Shown in pieces: positions 1 through 12,999 of a stretch of 64,000 nucleotides of DNA (within the stretch, counting starts at the first letter, position 1; every line of letters starts with the position of its first letter). This stretch comes from Lucifuga dentata (Eukaryota > Chordata > Actinopteri > Ophidiiformes > Bythitidae). Position numbers and translations under genes: made by a program. The notes under the pieces are model-generated. The model was not told the DNA's origin, ran no database searches, and was given only the letters and a program-made list of their open reading frames with translations. The stretch is from positions 622-64,621 of the forward strand of contig VXCM01003573.1 of the NCBI GenBank assembly GCA_014773175.1, in the 5' to 3' direction.

Positions 1-36
<36 letters not shown>

Positions 37-831
37 GGCTGAGACAGGGTCACATTACATGGTTGACTAAGTGTTCATGTAGCATGTACCATCTTGAGCA
101 TGTCAGCGTGTGTGTTTATGTTATATGTGTGTGAGGGGACCGAACCGTGACAAGTCATGAGCTTCAGTGTTTTACAGTCCAGCCAGAAAATCAACTGATT
201 TGCACAATTCAGAGCGTGTAGACAGTGAAAAAACACAAAAAGTTAAAGAAAAAAGGAAAAGTCTGTATTTTTAAAAATCTCAACCAAACCACCAGTTTAA
301 TCTTAGTATCTAAACCACTTATTTAAAAGTAAAACTGAAAGTGAAGACACCCAAAATGTCTCAATCACAATCAAAAACACATAGCTATGATGATTCTGCT
401 CTTGGTCATAGCTGCTACATCTAACAGACATTAACAATACACAGCTTTGGTTGTAACTTTAACATTTGCCTAATTTAAAATCTCATTGTAACCAACAGGA
501 ACTTGAAAGTGCAGACCTCCACTTTTGCCAATCTAAAGACAGACTTTTACTATCATTACCTTGAAATCAGATTTGTAAAAAACAAAAAAAAGAAGAAGAA
601 GAAGAAGAAGAAGAAGAAGAAGATGTATCTTGCAAATTAACTGTCCTAAGACACTGGGACCATTGCCTTCTTCTATAGATCTATGTCCATAACAGTTGAA
701 ACTGTCAAAATCGACTTGTACTGCTGAATTAGCATCATCATTGCTACACACTGGTGGTAGCTGCATGTTTCCAGCCTTATCTGTTAATGTACACTGAGGC
801 CATACATGCTAACCCTTTTCAAGCATATATT

Positions 832-1332
832 TTAAAGGACCATACCACCCATTATGCATGTTTGGGCCTAATATATTCAATTTTCATAGGTTACATTATA
901 ACCATTTCCCAAAGGATAAAACCGTGTTTCAGCTTTCCTGATATTTTGCAAAATCTCTTAATCTTTCAAAATCAAATATTGAAGTGATACACCCATCTTA
1001 AAAATGAATGTTTCATCTGCTAATAGTTACATTCACTCCATGCTTTTTATTGTGATTAAACACTAAAATTACGAAACTTTGAAAAAACCTAAATACATGT
1101 CTTGTTCGCGATGATGGATTATCTATCCCAAGAACGTTTCAAGTATCAACAAGTTGATTTTAATAACATACCAGAATGAACTGAAACCAATGGTGGTCTA
1201 GAAGCCAGGAAAAAAAATTTTAATTCACAGTTCCAGTAGTGTGCTTTGGGAAATGGTTGTCAGTAGCTTTATGTGTATGAAAATTGAAGATATTGGGCTC
1301 AAAAATGCCAAAAGGGTGGCATGGTCCTTTAA
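832..1332. mobile_element. TTAA-ended inverted-repeat DNA element, copy 1
   Basis: The ends are TTAAAGGACCATACCACCC (left) and its near-perfect inverse GGGTGGCATGGTCCTTTAA (right), 18 of 19 matching. Inner sequence continues the inverted similarity (CATTTCCCAAAGGAT against GTGCTTTGGGAAATGGTTG). It is about 500 bp with no coding capacity. TTAA at both outer edges would fit piggyBac-like target duplication, but class is not proven. Confidence 0.8.
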
Positions 1333-1751
1333 TCTATTAGCTCAGTTCAATATCTGCATCTGGTTAAATTGCACTTGATAGTCCATCATACTTTACTCAC
1401 GTCTAATTGTTGTCTTGGTTTTCTAGAAATAAACTGACTCATAGTGCACAATAGAAAGTCAAAAACTTCCTGTATCTGGGTCCTAATCTGGATCTGTCTC
1501 AAAACTGAATCCACCCTTTCTTGACCCACAATTTACCCATCTACAAAAGTTCATTAAATGTCATCTGCTACTTTATGAAATATCCTGCTAAAAGACAGAC
1601 AAATGCTCCTTGGTGGAAGATAATGATAACCCAAAAAATGAAAAAATAAGGTCATAAAACACAATATTATTCCTTTAACAATTTGAATTCACCCTGATAT
1701 CTGGCAACCACATACTGGAGAAGTCTTTTGCTGCTATTGCTGCTGTCTTGG

Positions 1752-1826
1752 TCATATCCGTGTCTCCTTCTTGGCCCAGCCGGAGTGGTCGTGGGACGTG
1801 TTCGTGAGCACCACGAACACGTACTT
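1752..1826 (-). other. Possible terminal coding exon of an unidentified minus-strand gene
   Basis: A good acceptor (GATTTTACAG) is followed by 24 codons and TGA, encoding KYVFVVLTNTSHDHSGWAKK then ETRI. Nearly every codon ends in G or C, in a strongly AT-rich neighbourhood, which suggests selection on codons. No family is recognised, and upstream exons were not found. The plus strand is also open here, so orientation is not certain. A short 11-bp inverted repeat (ACGTGTTCGTG) lies within it. Confidence 0.3.
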
Positions 1827-3675
1827 CTGTAAAATCATCTTAAGAAGCTGGCAGAATGATAATATATTATATAATAAAATAAAAACAAATCTCAGTAATA
1901 CTCATGTACCATTTAAAAAATGTCTTGTTTCAATCATAGTGATTTACTGTATGTTATTTCGAAGCACAGACAGGAAACTTGGTGTGGGAGTCAGAGGGTC
2001 GGGGGGGGNGGGGCACAGAGGGAAGAGCACAACCCCACTGTTAGTGTTGGGACTGCCACAGAGACCCAATAAAAACAGAGCTGTCAGTAGAGCTTCTGAC
2101 TGTTAGGCTCTGTGTCAACCCACAGACCAAATAAACAGCAATCAGCCTTGTGCTAACCATTCTGTGACACACACACAAACACACACACACACACATACAC
2201 ACACACACACACTTAGAGCGAAGGCAAAGCTGAGTGAGCAAACCCATGCTCATATCATGGCAACCACACGCAGTGCTTACAAGTATATACATAAGTGTAC
2301 ACATATACACACACACATACATACATGCATGCACACAAATGCATACACACGTCACTCACAAGACCAAGAGCAAATAAGCCAGGGAAGTCTGTCTAATTAA
2401 TGTTTTGAATCTTGCCTTTGAGTGACGTAATGACAACAGGTAAGTCATACACTCTTAACCCAGTGTGGACAGAGTGTGTGTGACTTCCCACAGAGCTGTT
2501 TGACTTTCATTATGGGCTTTACATGACACAGAAAAGCAGCATGCAGATTATTTTGTATCAAATGAGGTATTAGATCATATCATATTGCGTTATACTTGAG
2601 AGTGAGAACATTCTGAGATGATTAAATAACAGAAACTTTCCTTCTGCAAAAAGGGAAAAATCATTCTTTGTGATAAGACTGTGATAAGGATGGCAAAAAA
2701 AAAAAAAAAAATANAAAAAAAAAAAAAAAAATTATAAAGGAATCAACACAGGATGACACCAATACCACACATTCCTGGTCAAGAGGACTTAAAAGACGTT
2801 CATTACATTTGTTTATGGCAGATTCAGACTGGAGTTTTTCTCTGCAGACTCACAGGAATTTTAGAAGGGGTGTGTTGCATTTCCCTCCAGCCCTCATGTA
2901 CAGATGAGGGATCAGACATCACAAGTCCCAATTAATAGATGTGATTTTTACAAAATGCCTCTACAAAGCCTCTGCCAGGGAGCCGACAGACCAAAAAAAG
3001 CTGCAGAGATCCCTCTCTGATTGAATGAGCACTAGGAGGGATTGGTTTTGCAGCCGCCATAATGAGCCTGCAGATATGACTGAAGTGGTCATGGAGCAGA
3101 CAGTGGAGGTTTGGCCAGAGAGCTTGAAGAAGAAGAGCAGATGCTGAAGATGAAAGAGCAGCCAGGCCTCTACTGGAGGTTGTCTCACACACACACACTC
3201 AAACCACAGACAAGGTTTTGTCCTGTCTCTTGCTCTAACACACACTTTCTTCCTGCGCTGTGGACTCAAGTCACAACTTTGCTGACTTTCGACTCAACAA
3301 AATAAAAAAAGATTAGAATTTGATGATTTGTGACTTTTCACTTGGAGTTGAACCTGTTGATTTGCAAAGACTTGATACCTTCCCTCAAACCAATGATTAG
3401 AAATTATGAAATTAAAAAATGTGCAATGAATCAACTCAGCTGAGACAGAGGGGTGCACTTAGAATGAAACATTGCACTGAAATATAACATTTTTATTGTA
3501 TTTATTTATGTATATTTCTGGCAAATTATAAAATTTATCAGGACAGCAATAAATATAAATTTTAAATAGCATCCACAATTTGTGTAGTTCGACTACTAAT
3601 TATTACTTTGGCATTAAATTTGGTGAAGGGAACATTATGACTTATTTAGGACTTGAAACTTAATATTTAGGATGA

Positions 3676-3718
<43 letters not shown>

Positions 3719-3743
3719 NCTTGAAACTTAATATTTAGGATGA

Positions 3744-3785
<42 letters not shown>

Positions 3786-3787
<2 letters not shown>

Positions 3788-3905
3788 TTTATTTATATAG
3801 CACCTTCCAAAACAGAGTTACAAGGTGCTTAACAATATAGCCAAGTTCACACAATAAAAATAATAAAAGAGTTACAAGGTGCTAACAAAGCAGACACTAG
3901 TGCAC
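3786..3905. repeat. Fish dispersed repeat with TTTATTTATATAGCACC core
   Basis: ACTTTATTTATATAGCACCTT, followed by an ACAAGGTGCTT motif that recurs about 60 bp later. This core is typical of LINE/SINE 3' ends common in teleosts. A related copy is at about 39441-39595. It lies directly after an (ATA)n tract. Confidence 0.5.
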
Positions 3906-4706
3906 AAGAAAAATGACAATTGCAATGCAAAAAAATAATAATAAAGGATTGAAATAATAATAATAATAAAGGATTGAAATAGTAAATAGTGAATGAAATA
4001 ATAGAAAAGTGAAATACTTGTGACATGACTCAGACTTTTCAGTTGACCTGTGACTTGCCTGACTTGGACTTGACTGGGACTCGAGTGCTTGAGACTTCTG
4101 CTATTTAATCATCTCAGACTGATTTGATCCCACCTCTGCTTTTCTTCCTTTTGTCACTTTCAAATCACTTCATCTAGAAGTTGCTTTAGGGGAACAAGAC
4201 AAAGTATTTATATTGTTAAAAAATGACAAAAAATATATATTGCATATATGTACACAAATACATTTACTAATTTCTAATCCTGGTGGCCTTGAAACTGTTC
4301 ATTAATTGAAGTGGATTGGAAAAATGTACATGTTGCTAGTTAGACATGAAGCTATGCCAACTATGTGGTTTATTTGTCTCTTTCTCTCTTTCCATCTTTC
4401 CCTCCGCTGTCTCCTGTCTTTCTCTTCATTCCTTTTCTAGACAGGTAGACAGTCAGACAGGCAGACAGTCATGCAGTCAGACAGGTTGATAGTCACAGGG
4501 CAGGCAGACAGACAGACAGTCATACAGACAAATGGACAAGCAGACACACAGTCAGACAGACAAAGTCAGACAGACAGATAGTCAGACATTCAGACAGGGC
4601 ACCCTGGTCATGGCACGACAAGCCAGCCACTGGGATCTGCCATTTCCGCTGGTGTGTCTACTGTCGCGGTTGCTCCCCTCCCACGCGTGCGCACACACAC
4701 ACACAC

Positions 4707-4752
<46 letters not shown>

Positions 4753-5737
4753 CCCCAAATACACACATAAATATAAATACACACTACTGGTCCCCTCCGG
4801 AGAGATCAATTTCACGGGATCACACGGCTAGCTCTGGTTCCCAGGCGCTCCTCACGCGCCCTACAGACGTAGACGGTCCCTTCGCACAACCTGACTCCTG
4901 ACCCGCCATCATTACCAGGGTCAAAGTACCAGCAACCCCTTACCACAANGGGGGGGGGGGGTTGATCTCTCCCAAGACTGCAAAGACACTGAAGGAGGGA
5001 GTCGAGAGAGGGAGACACTCATTTTGGTCTCATATTTTTTTTCAGGAGGGCAAGTGTCAAACGTTAAAACATGTTTCAATGTTCAGGCTTATTATCAAAT
5101 TAGCGAGATGCAGGAATATAAAAATGAGTGATTAGGAGTGTGTGCACACGTGTGTCTGCATCTGCACACATACGTGTGTCTACACATTCAACAAAGAAAG
5201 CAGTGATGTTTTCCACACTACATTTCCACATACCTAAATGTCAAGCCCGGTTTCATGCAGCAGCCATATCAAAGGCAATCAGGGCAGTGTGGGTCAGCGG
5301 ACAAACCGTGAACTTCTTACAGTGAATTCAAGCACGACTCATGACTCCTCCACCTTCACCATCGTGTTCTCCTGCATCTAATCTCAGCTAACACTCCTCG
5401 ATATACACAGTTAACTATGAGTAGAGTACTTTATTACTATTAGTATTACTATTAGTACATTACTATTATTATTTATTAATATTATTATTATTAGTAGTAC
5501 TTTACTTTAAATTTCCTAGAGGAAATTTCAGAGTTGCAGCAGCAATTACACACACAAATACACTCTATAAACTAAACTATATAAACTATATATAAAATAG
5601 TAAAATGGCAAAATTCACATTTAATATATATATATATATATATACATATATAGTATGAAAGTTTGACAGGGTCAAAAGCAAAGCAGTGATAAACCCAACT
5701 TGTAATGGAAGTTTAATAACTGCCCATTGTTTTCTCC

Positions 5738-5782
<45 letters not shown>

Positions 5783-6124
5783 CACACCCCAGAGTAACCA
5801 CCCACCAGGAGTTTCGCTTACTACAGACATGACTCACACCCATAACCAGCCGCTCCACTTCCCACTTTAGATTAAAGTCATCCTGCAATCCGAATCCACC
5901 CCCACCCCATCCCCCCTCCAAAAAACAGGTATTTCAGGCTTTATTCTTCACGTTGGAAATGAGGGGTCACGCTTTTGATTTGAGTTGACTGGATGTGGCA
6001 AATGGAAGTCAAACTTTAACTTCTGCCTCCCGTCCACCTGTTGAATTTAGATATCAAATGTTCCAGACGACAGATTAGCAGGTCATTCAGCAGCAGTCTA
6101 GATGAAAGGGGCAGAGTTCAGGTT

Positions 6125-6300
6125 GTGACTCAGTGATCTAAGAAGCTGTCTTGTAACAAAAGTCACAGGTTTGATCCTTGTGACAGCTGATGTTTCTATC
6201 AACACCATCTGGCCTGTAAATATGCCTTTGAGCAAGACAACTCAGTACCTGTTCATTCACTGCATGTTGCTCTCATTAAAGTGAATAAAATACTGTAGTA
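6125..6300 (+). mobile_element. tRNA-derived SINE
   Basis: An A-box-like TGACTCAGTGATCTAAGAAG and a B-box-like CAGGTTTGATCC are about 30-40 bp apart, as in a tRNA-derived RNA polymerase III promoter. A TTTGAGCAAGACAACTCAGTACC-like tail follows, resembling the conserved body of many fish SINEs. It is diverged and non-coding. Confidence 0.65.
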
Positions 6301-6696
6301 TGTAGTTACGTTTGAGTCACGTTTAACAGATGATTTAGGCTATTAGATTAAAAATATATAGCTTTTTTATTTAAAAAAAAACTGCATTCAAAGATAAATA
6401 TTAAAATCATATTTTTGGAAAAAGGCAGAAGATTAATTCCTTGTATTTGGATTGATTCCTTCCTTGCAGCATCATCAAAATAAACATTTGTCTGGACAGA
6501 AACCTAATACATATCGGAGAAGGAGATAAAGAAGAGTGTGTGTGTGTGTGCGTGTGTACGTGCGTGCGTGCGTGCGTGCGTGTCTGAGGCCCTTGAACAC
6601 TTCCCATGGGAAGGCATGACAGAGATGAGTGTCAGTGGGTCAACTTCAACTCATCGTTCACTTCCTCTATATGCATGCACACACACCCGCACACAT

Positions 6697-6743
<47 letters not shown>

Positions 6744-6923
6744 GTCACACTAAGCAACAGGCGGAACCAGTGTGTTCTGTGTATAACCAATTTGGAAAGG
6801 AGAGAAGAATAAAAGTCAAGAGGGGTGAAGGAAAAGACCCCAAAGACAAAACCCACAATGCACTGGGGAAATGAAACCCCTTTTCAATCTCCAACACTCC
6901 CAAAGGACAATACAAGGGTGTTT

Positions 6924-6958
<35 letters not shown>

Positions 6959-9900
6959 CCCTCAAACAGCCCACCCTTCCAAATACACACAATGTGAGGA
7001 GTTGTCACACACAGATACACACTCACATTCATAAACAATGTCTCTCTCTCAGACCCCCTCTCTCTCTGAGGCACAATGGTCGGGTGTCACACACGTCTCA
7101 GGCAGAATTAGCCGTCGCTTCCTCTCCCTGTCAGGGGAAACAAAGTTAGCCTTCCTCAGCGAGCTGCACGGCTCTATTTATAAACAATAACACGACTCGC
7201 CCTCTGCAGGGTTTCAACAGAGAGCGGCTCAGATTGTCCGACGTATTGTTTCCACGGACAAACATCTGTCTGTGGCTAACCTGTGGACGCCATGGCTCTC
7301 ACGATGACTCACACCTTCAAAAACTGTGTTGTATAAGCAAATACAGGCACCATGGCTGCTTCACGTGCAGCAGCTAAGCTAATTTAGTTAGCACAATGCT
7401 AAAAAAAAAAAAAAAAAAAAGAAGTTACTGCATTGTAGCTGATTTGCCGCCAAATCTGTTTTATCTTACTTAAGTTATTTTAGATGTTTAAATTTGTAGT
7501 TTTAATTTTTGAATCTGACAGTTAAGTTTCTAAAGTGACACAATCAATTCATATCACAGTAATTTGTTTTAAATTAACCTTTTATTCCAGAGCAGGTACA
7601 GGTGTTTTTTTTTCTCAAGACATTTATTTTCTTTATTTAAAAAAAAAAAAAAAAAAANAAAAAAAAAAAAAAAAAATATGAAAGAATTATATCTCCATCT
7701 GGACCTACTGAGAATAATCAGAATTCTCAAATTCAAAATAATACTATCAGCCTAAATAATAAGTGATATTTTGTGAGTTTTGCATTTTCTTAAAGTTACA
7801 GAATAAATAAATTATACAAATTAAATGATACAAGAGCTCTGACTACAAGTGAATGCAAATTTCTTTTCACTTTTCTCTTCTTCTGTTTCAGTATTATGTT
7901 ACAATATGATGCAGAAACTGTCAAAACACATTTTAAATAATTTTTTTTCACATACACCAAAATGATTAACAATGGGTTAGTTTTTTTTTTTTTTTTTTTT
8001 AAGTTTCTGAGTTTCATTCATCACTGTCGTTCTGTCAACGCTGCAGCCTGACTGTGTTAAACTCACTGACATCATGTACACAGATTCAAACACTAGCTGA
8101 AGAAAAAAAAAAAAAAAAAAAAACCTTTGCAGGAAATGACATTAAAGCAAAATTTTACAACCAAACACCTGATGACATGTGCGGCCACTGTATAAATATT
8201 TATCATAGAATTAATTACACTTATCACAACAACTATGGCCTGTGTACAGCACTGAAGTGAATTATTGGTGAACTCTCCCCTACATTTGGGTTCAATCTCA
8301 CGTCTTAACTACCAATTGAGAGCGAGGCAGAGAGAGGATGGGGAGAGGGAGAGAGAGAGAGAGAGCAGAGGGGTGTAGAGTTCAAGAAGAAAAGAGAGAA
8401 GCAAATATGTGAAAACAGGAAATTAGGCATGAGACAGAGTAGAGGTGAAGCTCCTCCACAATCACGATGACTTTGGCCCGTGGTTTCATTTGATTTGGTG
8501 GCCTGATTTTCAGTAGGACTCTAGGGGAGGNGGGGAAGTGTGGAGATTTGATGATGTCGTGTTGTGGGCCCTCACCTTCAAAGGGCGGCCCCTGAAAGGC
8601 CCTACTAATCACAACATGTGATGAGACCGGTAGAACAAAGACAGCCGGGCAGAAAATAACAGCGTGGGAACTCTGGGTGAACTTGAAATACAACAAGAGG
8701 GCTCACACACCCCTCCCTCCCTCCCTCCTCCCGCTCCCCTAGTTACACACACACATACACACACACACACACAGAGTCACAGAGTATGTGGACACACACC
8801 TGTGTTTATTGTGACAAAGGCTTCAGGTTGCACAGGCTTGTGTGAATGCGACCCCCCCCACACTCCCACTCCCCAGCACACACTCACTTACACACACACA
8901 CTAGTTTGCAAATCATTTGGATGAACATGAGAGTTCATCTGTATGTGTGTGTGTGGGGGTGTGTGTGTCATGCTATAAGCGCAGCCTTGTACAAAAACAA
9001 TAAGATGAAAACAGCTCTAAGTGCTTCCTCTCATTCATATAGGCAAACAAGGCAGGCTCCTGATGATTATTATGCCTGTGGTCACTTTGGCTCCCACTGA
9101 TAAGGATCAACATATTACGGTGTGTGTGTGTGTGTGTGTGTGGTGGCGGTGGTGGTGGTGGTGGTGGGGAGTGGGGGGGGCAATGAGCGATCCATATTAA
9201 TTTTCTCTTTTGTGTTGATCTTTATAAAAATCAAAATCTCACCTTAGAAAATAAATGGTTGTATATATAATTCATAACACAATATTTTCATGTCTGATAT
9301 GATTTACGTTTCCTCAACACATTTAGTGCATATTCCTAACTAATATTTCCCAAAATTATAGTAACCTTTCACTTTTGTTGCCAGTTTCATTATTTTAGGA
9401 GTCATTATTCGAAAAAGAAGTTTCCTTTTTCACTTTTTGTGGAGTGTGAAAGTGCCCCTCAGCATACTGCCCACAAATTTCAGTGATAACACACAGCTAA
9501 TGTTTAGAAACCCAAAAGCTTGTTTTGTGTAATGAATGTCATCATAAAGATCAATCAGTAAATGAATTAATAGTTGAAAATTTCTGAAAATTCATTTAAT
9601 AATTTAAATAATATTTTTCATCAGGCACCTGATTTCACTTTTGTTCTTTATTGTTCTGTACCAGGGTTCTTTGAAATTCCATAAACATATAGCCTAAACC
9701 TAAAATATTTTATATATGTCAATGGATATTTGGAAAATGCCACAAAAGCTGAATAAAGAATACATCTATCACAGATAATAGATCCATAGTCAGAATGCAA
9801 TAACAAGAATGATCTTCATGAGAAATTAGCACAACAGATACAGTAAAACGTAATTCAGAGCTTTAAAATATAAGTATATTTTATTATTGGTGCAATTGCA

Positions 9901-10045
9901 CAGTCACTTTCCATCACAGCTTGATGTCAAATGATTTTAGTTGTGACATGTTTAAGTTACAATGTGTTTAAGTTATATAAGACCCTGCAGGGGACCTACT
10001 GCAGAGCTCCCATTAGCTCCCAGAAACATGAGCCCACTGTGTATA

Positions 10046-10093
<48 letters not shown>

Positions 10094-10319
10094 AGCTCTG
10101 TCAAATTATTTGGGGAGTGTGACCATTTATCGGAGCCACCAGTCATGTGGCGGTGATGATGTGGAAGCTCAAAGGGAGAAGGTCGAGGACAGCTTTAATT
10201 GCATTATGGTTTTTGTAGAATCCTTGAAGTCCCCAAAGCGTCTTTAGGGTGCATGAGGTCTCTGCGTGGTGTGGGATTAGACGTGGTGGCTTCCTCTGCT
10301 CCCTGCATTGCTCCTTCTC

Positions 10320-10575
10320 TCCTCAGGCTGAGTTAGTATTGGATTACAGGTTCACACGCTGCTCGCAGACCGCCCGTCGCCCCGAGCAATTGCTCCATTC
10401 ATTCCAGCGCCGGAGACGGCCGTCGGCCTCTGATTGGTTATCAGCGCCGGTTTGGGGAACTTTCCCACGGCCAGCGCGTGCTGACAGCCGGCCAGCCACT
10501 CCTCATCACCACCGGGACACACACGGGGGAGGCGGGGGAGGCTGTGGAGGTGGTGTTGGGGGGCCAGGCATGGAC
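10320..10575 (+). promoter_or_regulatory. GC-rich upstream region of hey1 with inverted CSL motif
   Basis: This stretch is clearly richer in G+C and CpG than its surroundings. It carries TTCCCACG at 10462-10469, an RBPJ motif in reverse orientation, and an ATTGG/CCAAT element just upstream of it (about 10433). It lies about 0.75-1 kb upstream of the hey1 start codon. I read it as a distal promoter or CpG-island-like enhancer of hey1. An unrecognised transcript start is also possible. Confidence 0.4.
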
Positions 10576-11208
10576 CGAAAGTCTATTGGGCCTTCAAAGT
10601 TTCTCCAAAGATCGTCTATTTAGAAGTTAAACATTAGTGTGCACCGTGTTATCAAAAAAATAAATAAATAAATAAATAAATCAAGCAGTGATGAAAAAGC
10701 AAAAAAAAAAAAAAAAAANAAAAAAAAAAAAAAAAATCATTATAAAGTACAGCTGCTATAGCTTTAAAGTTCAATTAGCCTATGACAACATTTTGCTTGT
10801 TTTTTTGTACTCCTTTAAGATTTGGACTCAGATATGTTGAATACTCTCCAAAACATTCCTCTCTGCAAAAAATGAGAAGTAATTGTCACATCCTATCTCA
10901 TGCTGAGACAGAAAGGCAGAATGATATTCAACTGAAATTTAAAAAAAAAAAGAAAAATCTTTATTAAACTTTTGACAGGGTTTAGCTGAGGATGCTAACA
11001 ATACCTTTATCTTCTTTGTAATGTAACAATCTCCAGAACAAACCTCAGAGTGAGATCTCAGTTTTTTTTTTTCCTCATCTGAGCTACTTCTACTCCAGGA
11101 TGTACTTGGACCAACTGCGCTGTCACTCAAACCGATGATCGCTTTCTAATTGGTTGGTTTTTCTCACGGCCACGCCCCTCTTGGCCGGCAGCGACATTGA
11201 AATGACAC

Positions 11209-11216
11209 CGTGGGAA
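11209..11216 (+). promoter_or_regulatory. CSL/RBPJ motif in hey1 proximal promoter
   Basis: CGTGGGAA matches the RBPJ (CSL) consensus and lies about 100 bp upstream of the hey1 start codon. Known: hey1 is a direct Notch target through RBPJ. An inverted CCAAT (ATTGG near 11149) and a GC-box-like CCACGCCCC (about 11170) sit just upstream. I see no TATA box. Function is inferred from sequence and family knowledge. Confidence 0.6.
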
Positions 11217-11316
11217 AGCTGAGCGCTTCAATCCGAGGCGCTTTGAGCGAACTTGGGCAGACACACGTCTGGTACACAGGCTGAAGGACTATTGTGGAGG
11301 AAACTGGTGCATCAAA

Positions 11317-12999
11317 ATGAAAAGAAATCACGATTTTAGCTCGTCGGACAGCGAATTGGACGAGACTATAGAGGTGGAGAAGGAGAGCGCAGATGAGAAT
11401 GGGTGAGTTAGTTGATCCTTTTTTTAAATCTTATTATCGCCTCCCGTTATTGTAATAAGGATGGCATAGGAGTCCACGTAAACTAATTAAGCGTGCGTTG
11501 CTGTTGGAGCATCATGTTGGAAAAGAGCTCTCAACTCTCCTGTTTCATCTTTTTAAAGGAATATGAGCTCTCCTCTGGGATCCATGTCTCCCACAACATC
11601 AACTCAGGTGCAGGCAAGGAAGAGGCGTAGAGGAGTAAGTAAATTTACTTTAAAATCTGTGCAGTATTTTGTTGTCGCTAAATTCACGCAGATTTTGGTG
11701 ATCACTAAATACCATGTCGTCTTTCCTCAGATTATTGAGAAACGGCGCCGTGACAGAATCAACAATAGTCTCAGCGAGCTGCGGAGACTTGTTCCCAGCG
11801 CTTTTGAGAAGCAGGTAAGCCAGTGACAACATATAAATAGCCTACAATAAAGAGAATTATAAAAAGTAATCTCCCAGTATTACTCATCATGCTCCTGTGG
11901 ATTATTTCTTTCTGACTGACTTCATATCTTCTCCCAAATTAGGGTTCAGCCAAATTGGAGAAGGCAGAGATTTTGCAGATGACTGTGGACCATTTGAAGA
12001 TGCTTCATGCTGCTGGGGGCAAAGGTATGTCTAGTATGTCTGTTAAAGTGATAAAGACTCACATGTTACAGACGTTTTTAAGAGACCACAAACTCACACT
12101 CATTTTTTTGTGAAGGAATAAATAAATTAATGAATGAATCACATTTCTAAATGAACTTGTCTGACAAGCATAGCCGCACTTGTCTTGTTCAGAGTGGTTA
12201 TTTGCTCTCTCATAGTCCCAAGGCCATTTTGATTCTTCCAGACAGAGCTCCTTCAAGTCTGGACAGACTTATTTTCTACACAGCTCAGGGACTTTTCAGG
12301 TAAAACTCTGTTTTTTTCCTCCTCCCAGGTTACTTTGATGCCCATGCCCTGGCAATGGACTACCGTGGTTTGGGTTTCAGGGAGTGTCTGGCTGAGACGG
12401 CCCGTTACCTGAGTTTAATTGAAGGCTTGGACAGTGCAGACCCTCTGCGGATCCGCCTGGTCTCCCACCTTAACAACTATGCCAGTCAGAGAGAAGCCCA
12501 CTCTGGCCTCAGTCACCTGGCATGGGGCTCTGCATTTGGATCCCCTCCTGCCCACCTGCCCCACCCTCTGCTTCTCCAACACCAGCAGGGGGCATCATTG
12601 GGACCTTTACCCCGCAGCACTTCCAGCAGCCCACAAACTCTGTCATCCACATCCACTCCATCTTCTTCTTCATCTTCTTCCTCCCCGTCATCCTCCTCCT
12701 CAGTTGCAGATACTCATGTCCCAGGCAGGCGTAGCAGGAGTGCCACCCCCCACTCAGATCAGGGGCCGATCCGGGTTCCACCCTCCACTGCTGCTCCCAC
12801 TACTGTCCTGCACCCCGCCTTGGTCCCATCATCAGCGTCCAAGCTCTCTACTCCACTCCTCTCCTCCCTCTCGGCATTCCCTTTCCCCTTCAGCGCTTTC
12901 CCCATCATCTCTACCACTACTGCTATCAGTCCCTCAGCTCCTGCATCCAGTGTTGGGAAGCCATACAGACCCTGGAGTGTGGAAATAGGAGCTTTCTGA
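11317..12999 (+). CDS. hey1: Hey1, hairy/E(spl)-related bHLH-Orange transcriptional repressor
   Basis: Five coding exons join in frame to 332 aa: 11317-11402, 11559-11634, 11731-11814, 11943-12024 and 12329-12999 (stop TGA 12997-12999), each with GT/AG borders. The product begins [16 protein letters not shown], typical of Hey1. The bHLH lies at about residues 49-105, with basic region [16 protein letters not shown]; the glycine there, where Hes proteins have proline, marks the Hey subfamily. The Orange domain is at about 119-165, a serine run at about 218-235, and the C-terminus is YRPW (322-325) followed by SVEIGAF. Known family role: a nuclear repressor induced by Notch through RBPJ, dimerising with itself or Hes proteins and acting in vascular, cardiac and neural development. 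Mammalian Hey1 ends YRPWGTEIGAF, so SV replaces GT after the motif. The neighbouring convergent stmn2 supports hey1 over hey2 or heyl. Confidence 0.97.

Larger units (their letters stand above)
1..10200. other. Gene-poor, microsatellite-rich region
   Basis: No confident gene. Besides the elements listed separately, it holds simple repeats: (TG)n 1-35, (GAA)n 590-623, (AC)n 2167-2212, (ATA)n 3680-3718 and 3745-3787, (CA)n 4690-4751, (TA)n 5625-5645, (TC)n 5741-5780, (TG/TGCG)n 6536-6583, (CA)n 6699-6741 and 6928-6954, (CA)n 8745-8773, (GT)n-(GGT)n 9120-9167 and (CA)n 10050-10092. Short open frames here are repeat translations. Confidence 0.8.

Noticed and set aside
3025..3147. 40-codon ATG frame ending CTTGAAGAAGAAGAGCAGATGCTGA
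   Set aside because: Purine-rich, no domain and no clear splice context. It could be conserved non-coding DNA, but nothing here shows it.
4532..4831. Short frames reading Thr-His or Val-Cys repeats here and at many other (CA)n tracts
   Set aside because: Direct translation of dinucleotide repeats.
12419..12988. 189-codon open frame overlapping hey1 exon 5
   Set aside because: It is an alternative frame of the serine/proline-rich hey1 exon, with no domain of its own.
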